From Halocaridina rubra (Eukaryota; Arthropoda; Malacostraca; Decapoda; Atyidae): a stretch of 64,000 nt of DNA. How positions within the stretch are numbered: position 1 is the first letter of the stretch; each line of letters opens with the position of its first letter. The DNA lies in NCBI GenBank assembly GCA_037179515.1, contig JAXCGZ010020831.1, positions 42,501-106,500 of the forward strand, read 5' to 3'. This document shows, piece after piece, positions 54,416 to 64,000 of this stretch. The position numbers and the translations under genes were made by a program. The notes beneath the pieces are model-generated. The model had not been told where the DNA came from and did no database searches. It worked only from the letters and a program-made list of their open reading frames with translations.

Positions 54416-55790
54416 AAGCGGTGCATCCTTTAATGTCCTCAAAACCTTCTATGTGCAAGCCATTTGCAGCCTCATAGATTATGCTTGTCCCACACTCTGG
54501 CTACTAAAAGACCAACAATGGGACAAGCTAGAAATCATTCAAAACAATGCCATGCATATCATGCTAGGAGCCCCCGTGTGGACCAACAGAGTAAATATCC
54601 ACATGGAATTGGGCCAAAACCACCACTGCCCAACATACCTGGCTTGCCGGCACAAATCTCCAGCTAGCCCTCAATCGCCACCCCGACCACCATCCTAGAA
54701 CCTGGGTAGCCAAGGTCTGCGCTGGCCTGCAAGCGCTGCCAGTCAGGGAGGACTTCCGCTTCCTGAACACCAATGCCCACCCCGATGGAATGACCAACCA
54801 CTTGACATAAAGATCAAGCTCCCTGACAACCCCAAAAGCTTGGTAAACCCGCTTGTCCTTAAAAACATATACAAGGAGAAAATTCAGAGCTGGAGCAGGC
54901 AGAACTCTCAAGTCTCCTACACTAATGGCTCAGTAAATCAAGAAACTAAAGCCTCAGCCGCTGCCTTCACCACCAGAAACAACGTCCAATCCGGGAGACT
55001 GTCACACTCCTGCTCATCACTCCAAACTGAGCTTGTTGCCAGAGCCAATGCCCTCGACTTCTTCACCCAGCAAGGAGCTGACCATGCCCTAATTCTCTCT
55101 GACTCTAAAAGCGCTTTACAGGCCATCAAGTAGCAACTCCTCAGAGACAAAGACAATGTACGCATTATCACCACTATTCTCAGCCACTACCACAGGACAA
55201 TCAGCCTTGGAAAAGCCATCACTCTTCTGGATTCCCAGCCACGTCGGCATCAAGGGAAATGAGGAAGCCGATGAAGCCGCCAAACAAGCCACTCTTAGAG
55301 CAAAAATCTAAAAATCTCTGCCTCCTGGGATTCAACAGATAAAAACCAAAGCCACCAAGTCACTCCTTAACGTCCTGATAACTAAACACAGTCTGTGCAC
55401 GGACATTGACTCCCCCTCCACCTGGTGGTGTAAAGCCACCACCAATCTTCAGCGAATCACCCTGCCTAAGAACCTTCGACGAAGCACGGCGGTCAATGTG
55501 TACCATCTGAGACTCGGGTACAAGTGCACCTGGCGAATAGTGGATGATATCATCAGGGAATGCACCTTCTGCCAGGTAGCCTCACCACATCCACTGCTCC
55601 ACTACATCCTCGAATGCGATTCCTTTTCAGAAATTTGACGGAAAACTGGTGCTCCTGCAACATCCAGCAAAGATCCAAATGCCCTTCATGTTGCTAGCTA
55701 AATAATCAGACTAGAAACAAACAACTACATGAACAGTCTACTGAATATCATCAGTCAATACCCTCCACCAAGATAACTTTGTAATATCTC
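54416..55790 (+). pseudogene. I3 RT thumb, RNase H and C-terminal zinc motif
   Basis: Starts at GCATCCTTTAATGTCCTCAA, homologous to I1 7827. It encodes WLLKDQQWDKLEIIQNNAMH, the thumb (with a deletion after GLMPL-like sequence near 54610), SYTNGSVNQETKA (RNase H, with Asn in place of the first Asp), QTELVARANALDFF, LILSDSKSALQAIK and a TAG at 55130. GIKGNEEADEAAKQA and C-terminal CTFCQVASPHPLLHYILEC follow in other frames. It is degraded. Confidence 0.78.
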
Positions 55791-55900
55791 TTTCACCACC
55801 AAAACAGGAATTTATTAAAAAGAATAAGTGTTTGATGCAAACTAATAATCCCCAGCTGAACATTTATGTTTTCTACTGTCTTTACAGTTTTGCACAACGT

Positions 55901-56107
55901 CACCTGCGGGCCAAAATAGGAAAGTCCTGTCGCCCTCAAGAGCGAATACCACCAACAATATGCAAATTTTACCCCACCTCCCTGCCAATATAGGAAAGTC
56001 CAGTCGCCCTCAAGAGCGAATACCACCTTCAATCAACAAATTTTACCCCACCTGCGGACCAAAAAGGGAAGGTCCGCTCACCCTCAAGGGAGAACATCAA
56101 TGAAAAA
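55901..56107 (+). repeat. I3 3' UTR, 74-bp tandem repeats
   Basis: Units start with CACCTGCGGG, CACCTCCCTG and CACCTGCGGA at 55901, 55975 and 56049 (exact 74-bp spacing); an A-run ends the element at about 56107. It is equivalent to 9290-9496. Confidence 0.85.
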
Positions 56108-56199
56108 AGTCAAATAATTTGTACCTGAAGAGGACTGCAGTCCAGTCGTAATATATAGTACATCTTCACTTATCTTTGTGTTTTTGCTATGGCCTTTTG

Positions 56200-57333
<1,134 letters not shown>

Positions 57334-58435
57334 TTGAAATTCTTCAACTTTTTGTCAGTGAGGCAATATGGCTTCAGAGAAGGTAGATCAACAGTAACAA
57401 ACTTATTAGAATTTTATGATGAGGTAAGCCGAATCTTACAGGAAAGAGAGGGCTAGGCAGATTGCATATTCCTAGACATCCAGAAAGCATTTGACACTGT
57501 CCCACACGGGAGACTTATTAAGAAGCTGCAAGCAATGGCTAGATTAGGTGGGAATATCTTGGAATGAATAAAAACCTACTTGGAAGGGAACAGAGGGTTA
57601 GAGTAAGACACTCAGTATCTGAATGGAGAAGAGTTAGTAGTGAAGTTCCACAGGGTTCAGTTTTAGGGCCACTTTTGTTCCTTGTATATGTAAATGACCT
57701 ACCAGAGTCTGTAAATTCATTCATGAATATGTTTGCAGATGATGCAAAGATTGTGAAGAAAGTAAAAAAAAGAAACGAGAAGAATGGTAGAGAACTTCAG
57801 GAAGATCTAAATAGTCTGCATGAGTGGTCAGAAAAGTGGCTAATGAATTCAATACTTCAAGATGTAAGGTAATGAGAATGGATACGAGTGCAAGAAGGCC
57901 CAAGCTTGACTACTCGGTGGCTGGAGTACAACTTCAAGAGACAGAAAATGAGAGAGATCTAGAAGTAAACATACTGGCAGATTTGTCTCCAGAAATACAT
58001 ATAAATTTCATAGTAAGGGCAGTATATGCTTTCTCATCAAATGTAAGGGTAACCTTCAGGCACATGGACAAGGTAATGTTTAGAAATATTTATGCAGCCT
58101 ATGTGAGGTCAAAACTTGAATATGCAGCCCCCTTTTGGAATCTGCACTTGAAAAAGCACGTACCTAACCTTGAAAAAGTTCAAAGACATGCCACAAAACT
58201 GGTGCCAGAAATACGCAATCTCAGTTATGATGAGAGGCTGAGGGAATTAGACTTACCATCACTCGAAGCTAGAAGAGTGAGGGGGGATATGGTGAGAGTG
58301 TTTAAATTCCTTCATGGTTATAATAGAGTGGATAGGGATCAATATTTTGATATGGCTGGCACTAGAACTAGAGGGCATAATTTGAAGCTTCATAACCAAA
58401 ATATTAAAGGAAAAAAATTGAGAACTTTTTCGTGA
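57334..58435 (+). mobile_element. LINE family X, copy d (truncated both ends, degraded)
   Basis: From RT fingers (CTTCAACTTTTTGTCAGTGA) to the C-terminal domain near 58390, where it departs from the family after AATTTGAAGCTTCATAA. Open pieces 57564-57872 and 57824-58435 carry SSEVPQGSVLGPLLFLVY, MFADDAKIVKK and the C-terminus. TAG at about 57454, TGA at 57567 and frameshifts break it. There is no tail, so the 3' end is lost. Confidence 0.8.
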
Positions 58436-59156
58436 GGGGAGAGAGAAGCTGCTGTCCAGTTCTGCCTTGAAGGAAATTTAGAAGAGTTGCCAGAGGTGAA
58501 GCCATCACATCACATTACCTAATTTTTTGTGTAAACTGGGGAAAGCTCTTAAGCCGTTTACCTGATCCTGTGGTTCCATATATTGTTAAAATCAGTATCC
58601 TTCCCATTTATATTAACTTGTTAGTTAGTTTGATACACGAAATAATTGAATAATTAAAAAAAAAAATACGAAATATCCACCTGTCAACAGTACTGAGTTA
58701 AGTTGCCAAGTAGTACAGCTGTCTTATTTTCTTCATTTTTTTTGCTTTTCCTTTAGCTTTCTCTTTTGCTATTTTTTTTTATTTTGTATATATATTGAGT
58801 TAAATGTAAAGTCTAATCCTGTGATAACATATCTTGGTTAGCAAGTGAGTTCATCAGTTAAGAAGAATATATAGCAGAAACAGGTGGGTGCCACCTCAGA
58901 CACAAATTCGAATTTTCCTTCAGGTTTGACTTTTGTTTTGTTACATTTTTTTTTTCTTTTTCTTTTTATCCTTAAATTACCATGGTCAAGTTTTTAAGTT
59001 AAGATGTGTGTTACCAGAAAAGAGATAAACTGAGTCACTAGATAGCACTTATATGGAGATATAAAAATTCTGTGTGAAGCTTAATTAAAAGTTTTTCTCT
59101 TTTTTTTTCCTCTTTCTCGTCTTCTTTCTATATTCTGTGAGAGGGAGAACATAAAA
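58436..59156. other. Unassigned T-rich stretch, probable 5' leader of LINE X copy e
   Basis: Non-coding with long T-runs (58735-58790, 58945-58975, 59100-59125). It immediately precedes the ORF1 ATG at 59157. The leader role is inferred from position only. Confidence 0.45.
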
Positions 59157-60236
59157 ATGACGCCATCTCTGTCCCAAACCTCTCCCATCCATGGGTCGGT
59201 AGGAGGGGTAGCCATTAGGAGACTTAAACAGAAAATCATGAATTTAGAGGCAATGGTTATAAGCCTTGATGATAAAATTCGGAATATGGATGGAGAAATG
59301 AAAGAGAATGAAACACTCAGAGAGCAAATAAGATCTTTGGAGGAAGCAAATAAAGCACAAGGGCAGGAGAGAAAGGAACTAGAAAAAAGAATAAAGAAGC
59401 TGGAAGGGGAAAAGAGTCAACTAGAATCTAGAATTTCTAAACAAGAAGATAAAAACAAACAGCTGAATGACAACCTAAAGGAATTAGATGTTAGTTCACT
59501 GCTCTCTTCTGAGAGAGACGAGATTGCTGCTTGGAATGTCCAGATTAAGGAAAACATTGAACAGTTCAGAAAAAAGTTCCAGGAGCTGAATATGGAAAAT
59601 GATGCCATGAAAACTTCCTTTGCTGATGCACTAAAGGGGAATGTGGCGGTAAAAGAAGCTGTAAAGGTGGTGGCACTGGAAAACATATAAACAGTTGACT
59701 ATAAAGAGACAGTAATCGAAAAAATTAAAGACGTTGTGAGGGAAAGGGCAAACCCACTCATCAGACAGGCACTTGATAAGGAGAAGACAGTGGTAATCTC
59801 AGGCATAAGCGAATCCCAGGAGCCAACATGGCAGGGGAGACTTGAAGAAAATAAAGCTAGGGTTGTAGACCTGATAAGAAAGCTTGGAGTAGTTTGTGGT
59901 CCTGAGGATATTGTAAACATACACCAACTAGGTAAATATTCGAGGGAAGGAAAGCCGAGACCAACAAAAGTAACCTTTGAGAGAGGGGAAACATGTAGGG
60001 AAATATTGTTGAGAAAAAAAAGTCTAAAAGACCTTCAAGAATTCAAAGAAGTGTTCATTAGACGATACAGAACACAGGAAGAGATGGGAAAGTTCAATAA
60101 CTTGTTGCAAGAGGCAAGAAGGTTAAATGATAAAAGAAATGAAGAACAAAAGAAAAATTTTCATTTCAGAGTTCTTCCAGACAAAGGGGAGATAAAGAAG
60201 ATAATGACAGAAGATCAGGGGATGGGGCCTCATTAA
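59157..60236 (+). pseudogene. LINE X ORF1: coiled-coil RNA-binding protein
   Basis: A 360-codon frame from ATG 59157 to TAA 60234-60236, interrupted by one TAA at 59688-59690, with no frameshift. Residues about 25-165 have heptad-like Leu/Ile and Glu/Lys-rich sequence (LEKRIKKLEGEKSQLESRIS), a long coiled coil. After the stop, KTVVISGISESQEPTWQG and VTFERGETCREILLRKKSLK (about residues 205-290) suggest an RRM-like fold, then a basic end. The layout resembles ORF1p of L1-like and some CR1/L2 LINEs, which trimerise and bind RNA; the parallel is inference. Confidence 0.78.
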
Positions 60237-60270
60237 GATTGTTATAAAAAAATGTGCAAACACAATATCA

Positions 60271-61659
60271 GTGGCACTAAGTATCATATTTAAGGAGTCA
60301 CTGGAGTCGGGGGAGATTCCAAGATGCTGGAAACAAGCAAATGTGATACCTATCTTCAAAAAGGGATGGAGGGATACGGCTCTGAACAATAGACCAGTTT
60401 CCTTGACCAGCATAGTTTGCAAAGTTATGGAGAAACTACTAAGGAAACATCTCTCTCTTCACTTGGAATCCTTCAACTTTTTGTCAGTGAGGCAACATGG
60501 CTTCAGAGAAGGTAGATCAACAGTAACAAACTTATTAGAATTTTATGATGAGGTAAGCCAAATCTTACAGAAAAGAGAGGGCTGGGCAGATTGCATATTC
60601 CTAGACTTCCAGAAAGCGTTTGACACTGTTCCACATGGGAGACTTATTAGGAAGCTGCAATCAATGGCTAGAATAGGTGGAAATGTTTTGGAATGGATAA
60701 AAACTTACTTAGAAGGAAGGGAACAGAGGGTTAGAGTAAGACACTCAGTGTCTGAATGGAGAAGAGTTAGTAGTGGAGTTCCACAGGGTTCAGTTTTAGG
60801 GCCACTTTTGTTCCTTGTATATGTAAATGACTTACCAGAGTCTGTAAATTCATTCATGAATATGTTTGCAGATGATGCAAAGATTGTGAAGAAATTAAAA
60901 AACGAGAACAATGGTAGAGATCTTCAGGAGGATCTAAATAATCTGCATGAGTGGTCAGAAAAGTGGCTAATGAAATTCAATACTTCAAAATGTAAGGTAA
61001 TGAGAATGGGTACAAGTGCAAGAAGGCCCAAACTTGACTACTCGGTGGCTGGAGTACAACTTCAAGAGACAGAAAATGAGAGAGATCTAGGAGTAAACAT
61101 ACTGGCAGATTTGTCTCCAGAAATACATATAAATGGCATAGTAAGGGCAGCATATGCGTTCTTATCAAATGTAAGGGTAGCCTTCAGGCACATGGACAAG
61201 GAAATGTTCAGAAATATTTATGTAACCTATGTGAGGCCAAAACTCGAATATGCAGCCCCCTTTTGGAATCCGCACTTGAAAAAGCTCATAGCTAAGCTTG
61301 AAAAAGTTCAAAGACATGCCACGAAACTGGTGCCAAAAAAACGCAATCTCAGTTATGATGAGAGGCTGAGGGAATTAGACTTACCATCACTCGAAGCTAG
61401 AAGAGTGAGGGGGGATATGGTGACAGTCTTTAAATTCCTTCATGGTTATGATAGAGTGGATAGGGATCGATATTTTGATATGGCTGGCTCTAGAACTAGA
61501 GGTCATAGTTTGAAGCTTCGTAAGAAAACTTCTTTGCAGAATGTAAGGAAATACTTTTTCAGTGTAAGAGTAGTTGATAATTGGAATTCGCTAAGTGAGG
61601 AGGTAGTTAATGCTATATCAATCCATAGTTTTAAGGACAGGTATGATAAGTATCACTAA
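60271..61659 (+). CDS. LINE X reverse transcriptase (copy e, N-terminally deleted)
   Basis: A 462-codon open frame from the RT fingers to the family C-terminus. It keeps FLDFQKAFDTVPHGRLIRKL (about residue 112), SSGVPQGSVLGPLLFLVY (about 170), the intact catalytic box MFADDAKIVKK (about 203) and the C-terminal domain (KLDYSVAGVQLQETENERDL, then HSLKLRKKT). The endonuclease and the first part of RT are deleted, so retrotransposition alone would not be expected. Nearly identical to copy b (3968-5506) at the nucleotide level. Confidence 0.86.
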   Translation: MALSIIFKESLESGEIPRCWKQANVIPIFKKGWRDTALNNRPVSLTSIVCKVMEKLLRKHLSLHLESFNFLSVRQHGFREGRSTVTNLLEFYDEVSQILQKREGWADCIFLDFQKAFDTVPHGRLIRKLQSMARIGGNVLEWIKTYLEGREQRVRVRHSVSEWRRVSSGVPQGSVLGPLLFLVYVNDLPESVNSFMNMFADDAKIVKKLKNENNGRDLQEDLNNLHEWSEKWLMKFNTSKCKVMRMGTSARRPKLDYSVAGVQLQETENERDLGVNILADLSPEIHINGIVRAAYAFLSNVRVAFRHMDKEMFRNIYVTYVRPKLEYAAPFWNPHLKKLIAKLEKVQRHATKLVPKKRNLSYDERLRELDLPSLEARRVRGDMVTVFKFLHGYDRVDRDRYFDMAGSRTRGHSLKLRKKTSLQNVRKYFFSVRVVDNWNSLSEEVVNAISIHSFKDRYDKYH

Positions 61660-61754
61660 GTATAAAATGGAACCGATGAGGAGACGGGAAGATACGAGCT
61701 TTGGGCTCTTTCCCGTAAACACAATTAGGTAATCACAATTAGGTAATCACACAA

Positions 61755-62520
61755 ATGCTGATGGATTAGCTGGTAAGGCAGTAGAATTAAAAGATAGGAT
61801 TCACAACAGTAAGGCTGATATAGTAGCAATTACAGAGACTAAGTTGAGTGAGGACATAAACAGCGTCACAGTTTTTCCTAAGGGCTTCAGAATACTGAGG
61901 GTTGAAAGATCTGAGAGGACTGGTGGAGGGATAGCACTGCTCATAAGTGAAAGGATTCAAGTTGAAGAAATAAACTTGGCTATAGAATGTGAGTTCAAGG
62001 AATTTCTTGTTGCTCGCATAAATACTGGGTCAGAGAGCATTATAATAACTGTTGTATACAACCCACCAAGGAACCAAAATAGGCTTGAAGTTTATGAGGA
62101 GAGTCATATAGGTACTATTGAAGTCATAAACTCAGTTGTTAACATGGCACGGAAAAAAAATGTAGGATTTTGATTATGGGAGACTTTAATCATAAAGAGA
62201 TAGACTGGATAAATCTTGACCCACACAGTGGTGAGGACTCATTCGGGGCAAGATTCCTAGATTGCGTACAAGGGAATTTCCTACACCAACATGTAATGGA
62301 ACCAACAAGGGCCAGGGGTGGGGATGAGCCATCACTACTTGATCTAGTGTTCACAGATAATGTGTTGGATATTGAAAAAATTGCGTATGAACCACCAATT
62401 GGAAAGAGTGACCACTGTGTGTTGTTGATGGAGTATATCATTGAAGATATTCTTCCTGAGAGTAGAGGCACTGAGGACATGAGGAGGAACTATCGGAAAG
62501 GAGATTACATCAAAATGAAT
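61755..62520 (+). pseudogene. LINE X AP-type endonuclease (copy f)
   Basis: ADIVAITETKLSEDINS (catalytic Glu) opens it, then GGGIALLISERIQVEEI, ITVVYNPPR and, after a frameshift at the A-run 62153-62160, LIMGDFNHKEIDW (GDFN), SLLDLVFTDN and IGKSDHCVLLMEY (SDH). All catalytic motifs are intact apart from the frameshift. Missing in all other copies here. It would make the first nick in target-primed reverse transcription. Confidence 0.82.
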
Positions 62521-63960
62521 GAGCTTTTTGCAGTTATTGACTGGAGAACCTTATTTTACAACAAATCTGTACAAGAAATGTATGACAACTTTTGTGAGAA
62601 ATATGGGAAGATAGTAGATTGCTGCATACCTGTCACCAAAGTAGGTGTAATTCATGCCAGAGAGAAATGGTTCGATAATGGCTGTAAAAGAGCTAAGGAG
62701 TGGAGAGACAAATGCTGGAAAAGGTATAGGAGGAGAAAAAACATAAATGCTTGGCAAACCTACAAAAGAGCAAGAAATGACCACCTAAGTAAAAGGAGAG
62801 AGGCAGAGAGAGACTATGAGAGGGACATCACCAGGAAGGCTAAAGAAAATCCCAAGCTTTTCCACAGCTTTATCAGAGGAAAACTGAAGGTAAAAGAACA
62901 GGTTTTAAGGCTAAAGAGAGCGGATGGAAGCATCACTGAGACGGATGAAGAGATCTGCAAAGAATTGAACAAGGAGTTTCAGTCAGTATTTACAGTAGAA
63001 AATACCCCACCCCCTCAGATTGCAGTGATAGAAGCTCAAGGGCCGGTATTAGAGAACATCAACCTTACAGCCACAGAGGTATGCAAAGCGCTGATGGATT
63101 TAGATGTTCATAAAGCTACAGGTCCTGATGACATATCCCCTCATGTGCTTAAAAAATGCGCAAACACAATATCAGTGGCACTAAGTATCATATTTAAGGA
63201 GTCACTGGAGTCGGGGGATATTCCAAGATGCTGGAAACAAGCAAATGTGATACCTATCTTCAAAAATGGGAAGGAGGGATACGGCTCTGAACTATAAACC
63301 AGTTTCCTTGACCAGCATAGTTTGCAAAGTTATGGAGAAAATACTAAGGAAACATATCTCTCTTCACTTGGAATCCTTCAACTTTTTGTCAGTGAGGCAA
63401 CATGGCTTCAGAGAAGGTAGATCAACAGTAACAAACTTATTAGAATTTTATGATGAGGTAAACCACATCTTACAGGAAAGAGAGGGCTGGGCAGATTGCA
63501 TATTCCTAGACTTCCAGAAAGCGTTTGACACTGTTCCACATGGGAGACTTATTAGGAAGCTGCAATCAATGGCTAGAATAGGTGGAAATGTTTTGGAATG
63601 GATAAAAACTTACTTAGAAGGAAGGGAACCGAGGGTTAGAGTAAGACACTCAGTGTCTGAATGGAGAAGAGTTAGTAGTGGAGTTCCACAGGGTTCAGTT
63701 TTAGGGCCACTTTTGTTCCTTGTATATGTAAATGACCTACCAGAGTCTGTAAATTCATTCATGAATATGTTTGCGGATGATGCAAAGATTGTGAAGAAAG
63801 TAAAAAATGAGAACAATGGTAGAGAACTTCAGGAGGATCTAAATAATCTGCATGAGTGGTCAGAAAAGTGGCTAATGAAATTCAATACTTCAAAAGTGCA
63901 AGAAGGCCCAAGCTTGACTACTCGGTGGCTGGAGTACAACTTCTAGAGACAGAAAATGAG
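62521..63960 (+). pseudogene. LINE X reverse transcriptase (copy f, partial)
   Basis: The frame 62170-63297 continues from the endonuclease through the basic linker (KRYRRRKNINAWQTYKRARN) to the RT fingers (TAGPDD-like KATGPDDISPHVLKKC). An extra T at about 63265 shifts the frame; 63266-63946 then carries FLDFQKAFDTVPHGRLIRKL, SSGVPQGSVLGPLL and MFADDAKIVKK (intact FADD). Near 63893 about 27 bp are missing compared with copy b (which has TGTAAGGTAATGAGAATGGG), and a TAG ends the frame at 63944. Confidence 0.82.
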
Positions 63961-64000
63961 AGAGATCTAGGAGTACACATACTGGCAGATTTGTCTCCAG

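Larger units (their letters stand above)
43347..56107 (+). mobile_element. I-like LINE copy I3, internally deleted, split by an RTE LINE
   Basis: 43347-43595 and 53501-54415 form the 5' leader; 54416-56107 is the thumb, RNase H and 3' UTR. The RTE insertion at 43596-53500 is bracketed by a 32-bp duplication of I3 leader (43564-43595 and 53501-53532, one mismatch). At 54415/54416 the sequence jumps from leader (homologous to about 2375) to RT thumb (homologous to about 7826), so gag, endonuclease and most of RT are deleted. The 3' end carries the 74-bp repeats. Confidence 0.85.
59157..61752 (+). mobile_element. LINE family X, copy e: ORF1 joined to RT without endonuclease
   Basis: ORF1 (59157-60236) is followed within 10 bp by RT sequence (from about 60250, homologous to 63145 of copy f). 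About 1.3-1.5 kb that holds the endonuclease and RT N-terminus in copy f is missing. It ends with the 14-bp tail repeats at 61725-61752. It is the only copy in the window with ORF1. Confidence 0.85.
61753..64000 (+). mobile_element. LINE family X, copy f (5' truncated, runs off the window)
   Basis: Begins directly after the tail of copy e (61752/61753), head to tail, at the endonuclease start. Endonuclease and RT are present in three frames. Its 3' end lies beyond 64000. Confidence 0.86.

Noticed and set aside
59417..59686. Minus-strand Ser/Phe-rich open frame opposite ORF1
   Set aside because: It is the antisense shadow of a coiled coil rich in Glu and Lys codons.

Overview
This window looks like repeat-dominated chromosomal DNA from an invertebrate animal. 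I think an arthropod, perhaps a decapod crustacean, is most plausible, because long AT dinucleotide tracts sit among CR1/L2-like, I-like and RTE-like LINEs, Ty3/gypsy elements, a Penelope-like element, a Tigger transposon and a Mutator-like element. That host assignment is inference. I found no convincing host gene, no rRNA or genuine tRNA gene, and nothing bacterial. Almost every recognisable reading frame belongs to a transposable element, and most are broken.

Layout. 1-331 is the 3' end of a CR1/L2-like LINE (family X here), followed by an 877-bp AT tract. About 1640-9496 is an I-like LINE (I1: gag, endonuclease, RT, RNase H) carrying an inserted family X copy (3953-5596). A second I-like copy (I2) abuts I1 head to tail and runs from 9497 to about 33600. 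It is split by two Ty3/gypsy elements: gypsy A (10326-16192, minus, LTRs and 5-bp TSD) and gypsy D (18292-31093, minus). Gypsy D is itself opened by gypsy B (20358-25689, plus), AT tracts and a palindrome of two tRNA-derived SINEs. Two copies of one MITE-like element (13245-14882 and 18450-19843) sit inside gypsy A and inside the gypsy D 3' LTR.

From 34060 come a Tigger fragment and gypsy C (about 35590-38690, minus), whose integrase lies upstream of RT as in Gmr1-type elements and whose RNase H is split by a solo LTR of the gypsy A family. AT/SINE units (38881-39611), family X copy c (39656-41130) and a Penelope-like element (42010-43290, minus) follow.

From 43347 to 56107 is a nested set: I-like copy I3 carries an RTE-like LINE (43596-53500, 32-bp TSD). 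The RTE element carries a 426-bp antisense LINE 3' end (9-bp TSD) and a 6-kb antisense I-like element I4 (45066-51145, 13-bp TSD). I4's leader contains a short element made from the fused 5' and 3' ends of an RTE and a 36-bp hairpin repeat array. After I3 come an AT tract, a Mutator-like transposase fragment (56358-57333, minus) and three more family X copies: d, e (with ORF1 but lacking endonuclease) and f (with endonuclease, running off the window).

The genes therefore do not form a host pathway. They are retrotransposition modules (RNA-binding gag/ORF1, endonuclease or integrase, RT, RNase H), and the insertion boundaries let the order of events be read.
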